Assembly (NCBI RefSeq): GCF_003012815.1
Contig: NZ_PXYJ01000001.1
Span: 186,001-250,000, forward strand
DNA from: Allosphingosinicella vermicomposti
GTDB lineage: Bacteria; Pseudomonadota; Alphaproteobacteria; Sphingomonadales; Sphingomonadaceae
Length of the DNA stretch: 64,000 nucleotides
Direction: 5' to 3'
The position numbers and the translations under genes are program-made. Under the pieces are notes generated by a model, which had not been told where the DNA came from, ran no database searches, and saw nothing but the letters and a program-made list of their open reading frames with translations. Positions 8,709-16,899 of the stretch are shown piece by piece. Within the stretch, counting starts at the first letter, position 1, and every line of letters starts with the position of its first letter.

Positions 8709-9131
8709 TCAGCCCTCGCGGCTTACCTTGACGCCGTAAAGCTCCATGCGGTGATCGACGAGGCGGAAGCCCAGTTTCTCCGCGATCTTGCGCTGGAGCG
8801 TTTCGAGTTCATCGTCGACGAATTCAATGACTTCGCCCGTCTCGACGTTGATGAGGTGATCGTGATGGGCTTCTGCAGCCGCTTCATAGCGGGCACGGCC
8901 GTCGCCGAAATCGTGGCGTTCCAGGATGCCCGCTTCTTCGAACAGGCGGACGGTGCGGTAGACTGTCGCGATGGAAATGCCGCTGTCGATGGCGGATGCG
9001 CGAGCGTGGAGCGCCTCCACATCCGGATGGTCTTCGGATTCCGAAAGAACGCGCGCGATGATCCGGCGCTGTTCGGTGATGCGAAGGCCCTTTTCGGCGC
9101 ACAGCGCCTCGACGTCGATTCTACGGCTCAT
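8709..9131 (-). CDS. fur: Fur-family metalloregulator
   Basis: The 140-residue protein has the Fur architecture: a winged-helix DNA-binding half (ITEQRRIIARVL and ISIATVYRTVRLFEEAGIL) and a dimerisation half with the metal-site cluster HHDH at residues 89-92. It has no CxxC structural zinc motif; its only Cys is C11. This is common in alphaproteobacterial Fur/Mur/Irr proteins. Whether it senses iron, manganese or haem cannot be told from sequence. The symbol fur is given on family grounds only. It sits between mucR and the plsC-like gene. Confidence 0.82.
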   Translation of the reverse strand: MSRRIDVEALCAEKGLRITEQRRIIARVLSESEDHPDVEALHARASAIDSGISIATVYRTVRLFEEAGILERHDFGDGRARYEAAAEAHHDHLINVETGEVIEFVDDELETLQRKIAEKLGFRLVDHRMELYGVKVSREG

Positions 9132-9164
9132 GGCGCCGATGTAGCGGAGTCTTCGCAGAGGTCA

Positions 9165-9193
9165 AAGCGGCCGGCCACGACAACCGGCCGCTC
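9165..9193 (-). terminator. Hairpin after mucR, weak intrinsic terminator
   Basis: On the minus strand a 9-bp stem (AGCGGCCGG and CCGGCCGCT) lies seven bases after the mucR stop codon. It is followed only by TTTG, so termination by this hairpin alone is uncertain. Confidence 0.5.
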
Positions 9194-9199
9194 ATTCCA

Positions 9200-9616
9200 T
9201 TACTTCTTGGTCCGGCGCGAGGTGCCGAGGCCGATCTTCTTTGCGAGCGAGCGGCGTTGCTCGGCATAGTTCGGCGCAACCATCGGATAATCGGCCGGAA
9301 GGCCCCACTTCTGGCGATATTCGTCCGGAGTCATATTGTAATGCGTCATCAGGTGACGCTTCAGCATCTTCAGCTTCTTGCCGTCTTCCAGGCAGACGAT
9401 GTAATCCGGCTTCACCGAAGCGCGGACCGACACGGCCGGGGCCTGCTTGACCTCAGGTTCGGCAGCAGCGTTGCCAAGACCCGCCAGCGCGGAATGAACA
9501 TTCTGGATAAGCTGCGGAAGATCGCTGACCGAAACACTATTGTTGCTCACATGTGCCGAGACGATGTCCGCGGTCAATGTGATCAGCGTTTCTTGAGCAT
9601 TGTCGACTTCATTCAT
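9200..9616 (-). CDS. MucR/Ros-family zinc-finger transcriptional regulator
   Basis: The 138-residue protein belongs to the alphaproteobacterial MucR/Ros family. The zinc-finger pattern C-x2-D-x9-H-x3-H is seen in [19 protein letters not shown]. It is followed by the family's [28 protein letters not shown] signature, whose core is YRQKWGLP. The first 60 residues are an acidic, less conserved oligomerisation region. MucR proteins bind AT-rich DNA and act as global, H-NS-like regulators. No obvious operon partner is present. Confidence 0.92.
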   Translation of the reverse strand: MNEVDNAQETLITLTADIVSAHVSNNSVSVSDLPQLIQNVHSALAGLGNAAAEPEVKQAPAVSVRASVKPDYIVCLEDGKKLKMLKRHLMTHYNMTPDEYRQKWGLPADYPMVAPNYAEQRRSLAKKIGLGTSRRTKK

Positions 9617-9727
9617 TTTACTTTGCCCCTGTTGCTAATCGGGGGGCGGGTGGGGGCCGCCCGCGTCCCACTTGGTCCCCCAGGCAGCGGTTGGCAAGTC
9701 AAGATTCGCAAATGTTAGTATGATTGT

Positions 9728-10204
9728 TCAGTTCTTGAGCACTTTTGATAAAGTGAGTGCATGAAATAAGGCGCCATCCGATCCGCAATAATAGTTTTTG
9801 CGGGTGCCGACATGTTTAAACCCGGCGGCGGAATAGAGTTTGAGCGCGTGGTTGCCGTCGCGAACCTCCAGGTGAAGATGGTGGGCACCGCGCGACGATG
9901 CATCTCCGATAAACTGATCAAGCAATGACTTTCCAATGCCACGCCCCTGAAAATCGCGGCGCACGGCGAGCAACAGCAATTCCGCTTCGGCAAGCACGAT
10001 CCGGCCAAGCGCGAAGCCGGCAAGCCGATCGCCGGCCTGCGCCAGGATCAACCATACGCCGGACATGGGCAGGATTCCGGCACATTGCGCGCGTGTCCAT
10101 GCTTCGCCAAACCCCGGGTCGAAACTGTCCGTCATCACCGTCATGACGGCATTCAGATCGGCCGGACTGCCCGACATAAGGCGGACGGGATCGGAGCCGC
10201 TCAC
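9728..10204 (-). CDS. rimI: GNAT acetyltransferase, RimI-like
   Basis: The 158-residue protein has a GNAT fold with the acetyl-CoA-binding motif RDFQGRGIGKSLL and the C-terminal NHALKLYSAAGF, typical of RimI-type enzymes. RimI acetylates the N-terminus of ribosomal protein bS18, but homologues can have other targets. The start overlaps the tsaB stop by four bases (ATGA). The tsaB-rimI pair is widely conserved, and this supports the symbol. Confidence 0.82.
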   Translation of the reverse strand: MSGSDPVRLMSGSPADLNAVMTVMTDSFDPGFGEAWTRAQCAGILPMSGVWLILAQAGDRLAGFALGRIVLAEAELLLLAVRRDFQGRGIGKSLLDQFIGDASSRGAHHLHLEVRDGNHALKLYSAAGFKHVGTRKNYYCGSDGALFHALTLSKVLKN

Positions 10205-10809
10205 ATCTTGGGCTTTGCATCGGGCGCACGGCCGTAGAGCGGACGTGGCGGCAGCACGCGCAGGGCCGTGGGCAGGAGCCGGGCATCGGCGGCACGGGGA
10301 TAGGCTGTCACCGCCTCGCCATGGCCGCGTGCGGCGACGAGGGTTTCAGCACCGCTTCCGGCGACAAGGTGCGCAGGGGCGGCCGCTGCTTCGGCGGGAA
10401 ACAGGGACTGGAGCGGCTCCAGCACTCTGAATGGTTCGCGCGCATAAGTTTCAACGAAAAGTTGCCCATGTCCGCCGTGAAGCGCAACCGTCAATTGATC
10501 GGCTTCGCCTTGCGCGAAGTTTCCAGCGGCGATCAGGGCGAGGGAAGAATAGCCATGCACCGGCACGCTCCAGCCGATCGCCAGCCCCTGCGCGGCTGCA
10601 AGGCCGACGCGGATACCGGTGAAACTGCCTGGGCCGCAATCGACGAAGATCGCATCGGGCTTCATGCCGCCGGTCAATTCGGCGATCATCGGGATCAGAC
10701 GTTCGGCATGACCCCGGCCCACAATTTCATGCCGTTCCGCAACGATCCGGTCTTCATCAAGAAGGGCGACCGAACAGGCTTCGGTGGCACTGTCGATCAC
10801 CAGCAGCAT
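10201..10809 (-). CDS. tsaB: tRNA threonylcarbamoyladenosine synthesis protein TsaB
   Basis: The 202-residue protein begins with the ASKHA-fold signature MLLVIDSATEACSVALLD. It carries GPGSFTGIRVGLAAAQGLA near residues 60-80, which is diagnostic for TsaB. TsaB partners TsaD and TsaE to make t6A37 in ANN-decoding tRNAs. It is coupled to nfuA upstream (TGATG at 10809) and to rimI downstream. Confidence 0.95.
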   Translation of the reverse strand: MLLVIDSATEACSVALLDEDRIVAERHEIVGRGHAERLIPMIAELTGGMKPDAIFVDCGPGSFTGIRVGLAAAQGLAIGWSVPVHGYSSLALIAAGNFAQGEADQLTVALHGGHGQLFVETYAREPFRVLEPLQSLFPAEAAAAPAHLVAGSGAETLVAARGHGEAVTAYPRAADARLLPTALRVLPPRPLYGRAPDAKPKM

Positions 10810-11378
10810 CAGACGGCTTCGACCGTCTCGACTTCAGGGACATAATGTTTAAGCAAGCTTTCGATGCCCTGCTTCAAGGTCATGGTTGAGGACGGGCAGC
10901 CGGCGCAGGCGCCTTGCATGGCGAGATAGACGGTGCCTTTGTCATAGCCGCGATAGACGATGTCGCCGCCGTCTCGCGCCACGGCGGGGCGGATGCGCTT
11001 ATCAATGAGGTCGCGGATCTGGGCAATGATATCGGCATCTTCCGGATTGTCCGGAATGTCCGCATCGGGGATCGAGATCTCCGCCGCACTCCCTGCGTTG
11101 AACAGCGGAGCGCCGCTCGAAAAATGATCGAGGAGGATATTGAGGATTTCAGGCTTCAATTGCGGCCATTCGACGCCCGGCGCCGCGGTGACCGAGATGA
11201 AGTCCTTGCCGAAGAACACGCCCTCGACCTCGCCCGTCGAATAGATTGCGGAGGCAAGCGGCGAAACCTCCGCTTCCTCCGGCGTCGCAAAGTCGCGCGT
11301 ACCTGCCGTCATCACTGCGCGGCCGGGGAGGAACATCAGGGTCGCCGGATTGGGCGTGATTTCGGTCTGGATCAGCAT
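10809..11378 (-). CDS. nfuA: NifU-family iron-sulfur cluster scaffold (NfuA-like)
   Basis: The 189-residue protein has the alphaproteobacterial NfuA layout. An N-terminal domain beginning MLIQTEITPNPATLMFLPG is followed by a C-terminal NifU domain with VARDGGDIV and the cluster-binding CxxC in GACAGCPSS. It carries Fe-S clusters to target apoproteins. GGAAG precedes the ATG at 11378; ATG at 11387 and a longer frame to 11465 are less likely, because the latter would include the terminator at 11428-11456. It is coupled to tsaB by TGATG. Confidence 0.92.
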   Translation of the reverse strand: MLIQTEITPNPATLMFLPGRAVMTAGTRDFATPEEAEVSPLASAIYSTGEVEGVFFGKDFISVTAAPGVEWPQLKPEILNILLDHFSSGAPLFNAGSAAEISIPDADIPDNPEDADIIAQIRDLIDKRIRPAVARDGGDIVYRGYDKGTVYLAMQGACAGCPSSTMTLKQGIESLLKHYVPEVETVEAV

Positions 11379-11427
11379 GGCTTCCATTTGGGCGCGCGGC
11401 GCGGGGGGATCAAGCGGGAGATGTAAA

Positions 11428-11456
11428 AAGCCCCGACCGCAGCGCGATCGGGGCTT
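11428..11456 (-). terminator. Intrinsic terminator after the secreted protein gene
   Basis: On the minus strand the stem AAGCCCCGATCG/CGGTCGGGGCTT has a short loop and is followed by TTTT. It lies between the gene ending at 11512 and nfuA, so it should stop readthrough into nfuA. Confidence 0.85.
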
Positions 11457-11511
11457 ATTGAACACACGTTATTCTCTTAGCCCTAGCGGAGTTCAGGGCT
11501 AGGCGAGCAGA

Positions 11512-11967
11512 TTAATTGCCGCCAGCGCTAGCCGCTGCAGCCGCCTGGGCGTCGAGCTCGGCTTGGCTCAGCGAAATGACGAGACCGGCATCGCTCTTGG
11601 CAAAGCTGGCCAGCGGAAGCTGGACGCGGCTCTTGCCGGTGGCGACGATCGCGCCTTGCGCATTCACGGCTTCGACCGTGCCGACCTTGCCACCCTGCGG
11701 ATCAACGACTGCCTTGCCAGCCGTGATGTCCGCGGCCGTGGCTGCGACAACCGGGCCTGCCTGCGCGGTCGCATTGGCTTCGACTTTGGGCATGACTTTA
11801 TCCGCGGTCTGCTGAACCGTGCCGGCCGCACTGTTCACCGTGTTCGACACGGCATCGCCGACGCCCTGCGTATTGACCTGCACATTCGCGTCGACGCCCA
11901 CTTGAGCGCTTGCAGCAGCGGGGAGGGCGAAAACGGAAGCGGCCAACAGAAACTTCTTATCAAACAT
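11512..11967 (-). CDS. Small secreted protein of unknown function, PRC-barrel-like tail
   Basis: The 151-residue protein starts at the ATG at 11967, behind AGGAG. A signal peptide of about 21 residues ends ASA-Q. The mature protein is rich in Val, Ala, Asn and Thr and has one Cys-free domain. Its C-terminal part (about 90-140) resembles a PRC-barrel: GKAVVDPQGGKVGTVEAV, then a short strand-rich run and AELDAQA. It is probably periplasmic. I do not recognise a function, and no operon partner is seen. Confidence 0.75.
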   Translation of the reverse strand: MFDKKFLLAASVFALPAAASAQVGVDANVQVNTQGVGDAVSNTVNSAAGTVQQTADKVMPKVEANATAQAGPVVAATAADITAGKAVVDPQGGKVGTVEAVNAQGAIVATGKSRVQLPLASFAKSDAGLVISLSQAELDAQAAAAASAGGN

Positions 11968-12091
11968 CAAACAATCTCCTTGCGAGAGCTTGAAGATAAA
12001 CATGGCGGAAACGATTCTGGATGCACGTTATCGACGAGTCGTGCCCGACAAGGGATAGAAGCCAGATTGACCCTTCGCCGGTGCAGCGAGA

Positions 12092-13393
12092 TTAAAGCAC
12101 ATATTTGCTGAGATCGGTGTTCCGGGCGATGGCCGACAACTGGCTTTCGACATAGGTCGCGTCGATGGTAACTGTTTCCCCGGCACGATCTTCGGCATGG
12201 AAACTGATGTCCTCCAACAGTTTTTCCATGACAGTCTGCAAACGCCGCGCGCCGATATTTTCGACCTGTCCGTTTACCTCCGCCGCAATTCGCGCCAGCG
12301 CGCGGATGCCGTCATCGGTAAAGCTGATTCCCACACCCTCCGTTGCGATGAGCGCGCGATATTGTTCGGCAAGGCTGGCGCGCGTGTCCTGCAAGATTGC
12401 GACGAAATCCTCCTCGGTCAGAGCCTTCAATTCGACGCGGATGGGAAGGCGGCCCTGAAGCTCGGGCAGCAGGTCCGATGGTTTGGCGACATGAAAGGCG
12501 CCGGATGCGATGAAGAGGATGTGGTCAGTCTTCATCGGACCATATTTGGTCGACACCGTCGTGCCTTCGATCAGCGGCAGCAGGTCGCGCTGCACGCCTT
12601 CGCGGCTTACCGAGCCGCCGCGCACGTCCGACACCGCGATCTTGTCGATTTCGTCGAGGAAGACGATGCCATTCGCCTCCGCATCGGCCAGTGCTACGCG
12701 GTTCACATCGTCCGTATCGAGGCGCTTGTCGGCCTCCTCCTCGATCAGCTTCGCCCAGGCGTCCGGCACCTTCAGGCGGCGGCGCTTCTTGGGCTGCTGG
12801 CCAAACGCCTTGCCCATCATATCGCTCAGGTTGATCATGCCGACCTGGCCGCCCATACCCGGAAGTTCAAAGGGCGTGCTCGGCGCTTCCGACACATCGA
12901 TTTCGACCTCGCTCGATGCAAGATGACCCTCATCGAAGCGACGGCGGAAGCTTTCGCGGGTCGCCTCACTCGCGCCCTTACCGGTGAGGGCATCGAGCAG
13001 CCGCTCCATGGCCGCAGCCTCGGCGGCGTCTTTCACCGCGCTGCGGCGACGGTCGCGCTCGAGGCGCACGGCTTCCTCCACAAGGTCGCGGGCGATCTGT
13101 TCGACGTCGCGGCCGACATAGCCGACTTCGGTGAATTTGGTCGCTTCGACCTTCACGAACGGTGCGTCGGCAAGCTTGGCCAGGCGGCGGCTGATCTCGG
13201 TCTTGCCGCAGCCGGTCGGGCCGATCATCAAAATATTCTTCGGCGTCACCTCATTGCGAAGCTCGTCCGAGAGGCGCTGGCGCCGCCAGCGGTTGCGAAG
13301 CGCCACCGCGACGGCGCGTTTCGCCTCGGTTTGGCCGATAATATGTTCGTCGAGGGCGGCAACCACCGCCTTGGGAGTGAGATTATCGTTCAT
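12092..13393 (-). CDS. hslU: HslU, ATPase subunit of the HslVU protease
   Basis: The 433-residue AAA+ unfoldase has Walker [10 protein letters not shown], Walker [11 protein letters not shown], the GYVGRD pore loop and the C-terminal [12 protein letters not shown]-like end (here [13 protein letters not shown]) that docks into HslV. The insertion I domain lies at about residues 110-225. The start is the ATG at 13393, giving [11 protein letters not shown]; upstream residues in the open frame belong to the repeat. It is downstream of hslV, as usual, with a palindromic repeat between the two. Confidence 0.96.
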   Translation of the reverse strand: MNDNLTPKAVVAALDEHIIGQTEAKRAVAVALRNRWRRQRLSDELRNEVTPKNILMIGPTGCGKTEISRRLAKLADAPFVKVEATKFTEVGYVGRDVEQIARDLVEEAVRLERDRRRSAVKDAAEAAAMERLLDALTGKGASEATRESFRRRFDEGHLASSEVEIDVSEAPSTPFELPGMGGQVGMINLSDMMGKAFGQQPKKRRRLKVPDAWAKLIEEEADKRLDTDDVNRVALADAEANGIVFLDEIDKIAVSDVRGGSVSREGVQRDLLPLIEGTTVSTKYGPMKTDHILFIASGAFHVAKPSDLLPELQGRLPIRVELKALTEEDFVAILQDTRASLAEQYRALIATEGVGISFTDDGIRALARIAAEVNGQVENIGARRLQTVMEKLLEDISFHAEDRAGETVTIDATYVESQLSAIARNTDLSKYVL

Positions 13394-13405
13394 TCTTATT
13401 TCCAG

Positions 13406-13484
13406 CGTCATCCCGGCAAAAGCTGGGATCTCTTTTTCTTTGAAAGGAAGGGGAAGGGAGATTCCAGCTTTCGCTGGAATGACG
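13406..13484. repeat. Intergenic palindromic repeat, family A (copy 1), between hslV and hslU
   Basis: Arms CGTCATCCCGGCAAAAGCTG and CCAGCTTTCGCTGGAATGACG form an imperfect palindrome that fills the gap between hslV and hslU. The right arm ends directly at the hslV stop codon. Confidence 0.88.
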
Positions 13485-14036
13485 TTAAAGCGTTTCGATC
13501 GTCTCCACCGTCAGGTTTTCGTTGGTGTAGACGCACACATCGGCGGCGATCTTCATCGCCTTGCGCGCAATCGTCTCGGAATCCTCTTCATATTCGAAGA
13601 TCGCGGTCGCGGCGGACAAGGCGAAATTGCCCCCCGACCCGATCGCCGCGACGCCGCTTGCGGGCTCGAGCACGTCGCCATTGCCGGTGAGTATCAAAGT
13701 CACGTCCCTGTCCGCGACGATCATCATCGCTTCAAGGTTGCGCAGAAACTTGTCGGTCCGCCAGTCCTTGGCGAGCTCGACAGCGGCGCGCATCAAGGCG
13801 CCATTATGCTGCTCCAGCTTCCGCTCCAGCCGCTCGAAAAGCGTGAAAGCGTCGGCCGTCGCGCCCGCAAAGCCACCGATGACCGAACCGTCGCCCAGCC
13901 GCCGGACCTTGCGCGCATTGGGCTTGATCACCGTCTGGCCGAGCGAAACTTGCCCGTCGCCCGCAACCACCACCCGGCCGTTCTTGCGCACGCCCAAAAT
14001 GGTCGTGCCGTGCCAGCCGATCTTGTCTTCGCTCAT
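13485..14036 (-). CDS. hslV: HslV, peptidase subunit of the HslVU protease
   Basis: The 183-residue protein has the HslV signature [21 protein letters not shown]11 would become the N-terminal nucleophile after propeptide removal. [18 protein letters not shown] and the C-terminal [12 protein letters not shown] also fit. HslV forms a double hexameric ring capped by HslU and degrades misfolded and regulatory proteins. It is the upstream gene of the pair. Confidence 0.96.
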   Translation of the reverse strand: MSEDKIGWHGTTILGVRKNGRVVVAGDGQVSLGQTVIKPNARKVRRLGDGSVIGGFAGATADAFTLFERLERKLEQHNGALMRAAVELAKDWRTDKFLRNLEAMMIVADRDVTLILTGNGDVLEPASGVAAIGSGGNFALSAATAIFEYEEDSETIARKAMKIAADVCVYTNENLTVETIETL

Positions 14037-14123
14037 GCCTGTCCCCGCGTCGATGAAGCCGCGATATGGGAGGGGGGATCGCCAATATCAAATCCACGGC
14101 AGCCCCTTTCGCGTGTGCGGGAC

Positions 14124-14153
14124 TTGAGTGCGCAAGGACTTTCGCTTTATGAT
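14124..14153 (+). promoter_or_regulatory. Candidate sigma-70 promoter for the YIP1 gene
   Basis: TTGAGT and TATGAT are separated by 18 bases, ending 27 bases before the ATG at 14181. The match is by eye only. Confidence 0.5.
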
Positions 14154-14180
14154 CTGGGTAGAACTACCGGGGGATCTTAA

Positions 14181-14795
14181 ATGACGATTGAAACGAACAG
14201 CCAGGGCATCCCGCCCATCGGCCAGCCTGCCAGCCTTACCGACCGCGTTAAGCGCATCATTACCCAGCCGAAGGTCGAATGGGAACTGATCGCGGCCGAA
14301 CCGGCCACGGTTAAGGGTATCTACACCGGCTATGTAATGATTCTCGCCGCCATACCGGTTCTTGCCGGCCTCATCGGCGGGCAGATCTTCGGCTATAGCA
14401 CGCTTGGCGTCACCTATCGCCCGACGCTGGCGGACGCGTTGCAAAGCGCTATCATTTCCTATGCCGGTGCACTGGTCGGTATTTTTCTGATCGCGCTGGT
14501 GATCGATTGGCTTGCTCCCCGCTTCGGCGGCGAAAGCAACCGTATCCAGGCATTGAAAGTGTCCGCTTATTCGGCAACGGCGACCTGGCTTGCCGGGGTC
14601 TTCGCACTTATCCCCAGCCTCGGCTTCCTCAACATCCTGGGCCTTTACAGCCTGTACCTCATTTACACTGGCCTGCCCCGTCTGATGAAGGCGCCGGAGG
14701 ACAAAGCAATGTCCTACGTGATCGTTACGATCCTTGCCGTCTTCGTGCTCGCCCTTGTGCTTGCATTTTTCATGGCGCCGTTTCTGGTCGGCTAA
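14181..14795 (+). CDS. YIP1-family integral membrane protein
   Basis: The 204-residue protein has a short hydrophilic N-terminus with DRVKRIITQPKVEWELIAAE, the usual lead-in of bacterial YIP1-domain proteins. About five hydrophobic helices follow, at roughly residues 50-70, 90-115, 128-150, 150-165 and 178-203. The function of bacterial members is unknown. It has its own likely promoter and ends at a strong bidirectional terminator. Confidence 0.82.
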   Translation: MTIETNSQGIPPIGQPASLTDRVKRIITQPKVEWELIAAEPATVKGIYTGYVMILAAIPVLAGLIGGQIFGYSTLGVTYRPTLADALQSAIISYAGALVGIFLIALVIDWLAPRFGGESNRIQALKVSAYSATATWLAGVFALIPSLGFLNILGLYSLYLIYTGLPRLMKAPEDKAMSYVIVTILAVFVLALVLAFFMAPFLVG

Positions 14796-14796
14796 T

Positions 14797-14838
14797 TAAA
14801 ATGGCGTCCGGCACCTTGATGCCGGACGCCATTTTCCT
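14797..14838. terminator. Strong bidirectional terminator between YIP1 and holin genes
   Basis: A perfect 15-base stem (AAAATGGCGTCCGGC and GCCGGACGCCATTTT) with loop ACCTTGAT has T/A runs on both sides. It serves the converging YIP1 and lysis-gene transcripts. Confidence 0.92.
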
Positions 14839-14844
14839 TTCACG

Positions 14845-15252
14845 CTAGACGCCTTTGGCTTTCCCCCACTCGCGGGCGGCGGTGTAGCCAAGGTAGCCGG
14901 TGCCGAAGAGGGCATAGAGCTCCTCCGGTATGCCGCGTAGATAGGCGGTCATGCCCCGCGCGATGCTTGCGCCCATTTCCGGGCTGGCGGCCGAAATAAG
15001 CCCCATCGGGATCGCCCACAGGATGAGGGCATACATCATATAGAGGAAGCTCGGCCGTGCGCGGCTCGTCCATGGATCGGCGGATCCGGCTTCGGCGACG
15101 ATGGCGCTGAGCTGAACCTTCACAGCCTCCATTTCCTGACTGCCTTCCAGCTTTAAAAGTTCGAGCTTGGCGCGATCGCGCGCTTCCGGGTCAGGAATGA
15201 TCTTGTCGATAAGCTTGGTGAGCGGGCTGACGATACCTGCGATGAGGGACAT
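14845..15252 (-). CDS. 3TM holin, gene-transfer-agent type
   Basis: The 135-residue protein resembles the 3TM holin family (Pfam PF11351) first described for gene transfer agent release. It has an N-terminal amphipathic helix with the PDPEARDRAKLELLKLE run. The segment EAGSADPWTSRARPSFLYMM stands in the place of the family's conserved W/RP motif and leads into a transmembrane helix at about 70-90. A hydrophobic C-terminal segment ends REWGKAKG. It lies 53 bases downstream of an endolysin gene, and this supports a lysis role. It would make inner-membrane holes that release the endolysin. Confidence 0.8.
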   Translation of the reverse strand: MSLIAGIVSPLTKLIDKIIPDPEARDRAKLELLKLEGSQEMEAVKVQLSAIVAEAGSADPWTSRARPSFLYMMYALILWAIPMGLISAASPEMGASIARGMTAYLRGIPEELYALFGTGYLGYTAAREWGKAKGV

Positions 15253-15305
15253 TGTCTTTTCTCCGTCTTCGAGGGAAAGTTGATGAAATTGATGCTGTGG
15301 CGGAT

Positions 15306-15845
15306 TTATCCGAGGCGGTTGGCGAGCCAGCCGTAAAGGAAGGCTTCATTGGCTGGCCGGCTCTCGGCGAGGCTCAGATAACGCTCGCCCTGCAGCGCCT
15401 CGACCGCCTTCAGCATTACCTCTTCGCCCGCCTCGCCGCGGGTGGCGATGAAGGTTTTGAGGGCCGCAATGGTGCGGTCGCCAATCTGACGGTCGACAGC
15501 AATGTCGGGAAAGTCGCTGGCGCCGCGATTGAGGGCGTTTAACGCGCGTTGCAGGAAACCGGCGGCGATCGGCGGGCCCATATTCACGCCAGTGTCAAAC
15601 AATTCGGCGGCAAGCGCTGGTGCGTAGGTGGCAACCCGGTCGAAAGCCGGGCGCAGCCAGTAGAGGCGGCGGTAGATGGCGACCGCCTCTTCGCGCGGAA
15701 AGGCCTTCATGTCGCCGCGATAGCCGTGGCTGCGCGCCACCAATTCGGTGACGCCCCAGCGCGTGGGGCCGCCTTTGTCGGCGGGGTGGTTGGAATAGCC
15801 GCCCTCGCGGGCGATGACTTCGTCGATGAGGGAAGTGGGGTCCAT
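15306..15845 (-). CDS. Glycoside hydrolase family 108 endolysin (N-acetylmuramidase)
   Basis: The 179-residue protein begins LIDEVIAREGGYSNHPADKG and continues GPTRWGVT, the GH108 signature; E14 in REGGY is the expected catalytic acid. A C-terminal peptidoglycan-binding-3-like region (NRGASDFPDIAVDRQIGDRT) follows. No signal peptide is seen, so release would need the holin next to it. A good AAGGAG precedes the ATG at 15845. Pairs of GH108 endolysin and 3TM holin occur in prophages and, as an isolated locus, in the Rhodobacter gene transfer agent. Confidence 0.88.
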   Translation of the reverse strand: MDPTSLIDEVIAREGGYSNHPADKGGPTRWGVTELVARSHGYRGDMKAFPREEAVAIYRRLYWLRPAFDRVATYAPALAAELFDTGVNMGPPIAAGFLQRALNALNRGASDFPDIAVDRQIGDRTIAALKTFIATRGEAGEEVMLKAVEALQGERYLSLAESRPANEAFLYGWLANRLG

Positions 15846-15936
15846 TTTTTTGCTCCTTGGTAATTTGGAGCAAAGTTATATAACCATAAAGGTTCGTGTA
15901 GGAAAATGCGATTGTGCGGCCTGCGGCCCCCACGTC

Positions 15937-16018
15937 CGTCATCCCGGCGAAAGCCGGGATCTCACGCCGGAAAAGGCGCCCTTTACGTCACGAGATTCCG
16001 GCTTTCGCCGGGATGACG
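15937..16018. repeat. Intergenic palindromic repeat, family A (copy 2)
   Basis: Arms CGTCATCCCGGCGAAAGCCG and CGGCTTTCGCCGGGATGACG are near-perfect complements around a core of about 40 bases. It lies upstream of the endolysin gene. Confidence 0.9.
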
Positions 16019-16124
16019 AAGTGGGTTGAGAAGTGACGGTGTGGGTCGAGAAGTGGAGGACGATCATCGCCGGAGTCGTCGCCTGGCACATGCCTGCCCG
16101 CTGATCTCGATATGGGGCGATAGA

Positions 16125-16201
16125 TGGTCGGAGCGACAGGATTCGAACCTGCGACCCCCACACCCCCAGTGTGATGCGCTACCAGGCTGCGCTACGCTCC
16201 G
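16125..16201 (-). tRNA. tRNA-Pro(GGG)
   Basis: The 77-base gene folds into a standard cloverleaf. The 7-bp acceptor is CGGAGCG/CGCTCCG with discriminator A and an encoded CCA. The anticodon stem is TCACA/TGTGG, with loop CTGGGGG giving anticodon GGG, and the T loop is GGTTCGAATCC. This anticodon reads CCC and CCU proline codons. Confidence 0.96.
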
Positions 16202-16213
16202 ACCAGAAGGGCG

Positions 16214-16242
16214 CCTCTAGGTCGAGTTGACCGCGAAGGCAA
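16214..16242 (-). promoter_or_regulatory. Candidate promoter of tRNA-Pro
   Basis: On the minus strand TTGCCT and TAGAGG are 17 bases apart, and the -10 box ends 12 bases before the tRNA 5' end. The position supports the reading. Confidence 0.55.
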
Positions 16243-16266
16243 GTATTAAGCCTGGCAACAGCTGTC

Positions 16267-16351
16267 CGTCATGCTGAACTTGTTTCAGCATCCATCCCGG
16301 AGGCCGCGAGACCGTCATCGGCATAGACCCTGAAACAAGTTCAGGGTGACG
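16267..16351. repeat. Intergenic palindromic repeat, family C (copy 1)
   Basis: GTCATGCTGAACTTGTTTCA pairs with TGAAACAAGTTCAGGGTGAC. Copy 2 is at 47248-47333. It lies in the 361-base gap between tRNA-Pro and yajC. Apart from this, the family D arm at 16407-16434 and the tRNA promoter, nothing else was seen in that gap. Confidence 0.85.
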
Positions 16352-16406
16352 ATCACTATTTCGGCGGCCCCAATCTAAGCAGCGGAGGATAGGGCCCGGC
16401 GCCGCT

Positions 16407-16434
16407 GGATTGCTTCGCTCTGCTCGCAATGACG
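16407..16434. repeat. Single arm of repeat family D
   Basis: A lone right arm, GGATTGCTTCGCTCTGCTCG followed by CAATGACG, matches the right arms of complete copies at 44595-44680, 48635-48722 and 50420-50507. The left arm is missing. Confidence 0.65.
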
Positions 16435-16563
16435 ACGATGTACTTTCGCGATGACGGGCGGCTTCCGCATTGCCCTTGCTTGCGCCCGCACCGCTCCCCA
16501 TGATAGGCGCGCAACCTTTCACGGCTCCCCGGGGGGCGCCGGGCCCTGACAGGGATGAATTAA

Positions 16564-16899
16564 ATGCTCGTGACACCCGCTTATGCAGCCACTGCCGGCG
16601 CGGCGCCCGGAGGCGCTGCCGGTTTCATCGTTCAGGTGGCGCCGCTCCTCCTTATCTTCGTGGTTTTCTACTTCCTGCTCATCCGTCCGCAGCAAAAGCG
16701 GATGCGCACGCATCGCGAGATGATCGACGCGGTGAAGAAGAATGACGTGGCGATCACCAGCGGCGGCCTCATCGGTAAGGTGACGAAGGTCGAGGATAAT
16801 GAGGTCGAGCTGGAAATCGCGTCGGGCGTCAAGGTTCGCGTCGTGAAGGGCATGCTCTCCGAAGTGCGTGCCAACGGCACCAAGCCGGCGAACGACTGA
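16564..16899 (+). CDS. yajC: Preprotein translocase subunit YajC
   Basis: The 111-residue protein has one N-terminal membrane helix (about 20-43, ending FYFLLIRPQQKR) and the conserved cytosolic part with VKKNDVAITSGGLIGKV. YajC associates with SecDF. AGGGA lies upstream of the ATG at 16564. The stop overlaps the secD start (TGATG). Confidence 0.95.
   Translation: MLVTPAYAATAGAAPGGAAGFIVQVAPLLLIFVVFYFLLIRPQQKRMRTHREMIDAVKKNDVAITSGGLIGKVTKVEDNEVELEIASGVKVRVVKGMLSEVRANGTKPAND

Noticed and set aside
15846-16124. Prophage attachment repeat beside tRNA-Pro
   Set aside because: I found no second copy of the tRNA 3' end in this gap or elsewhere near the lysis genes; a copy outside the window cannot be excluded.
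13406-16434. CRISPR array
   Set aside because: The palindromes are single, irregularly placed copies with no direct repeats of constant spacing and no cas genes.
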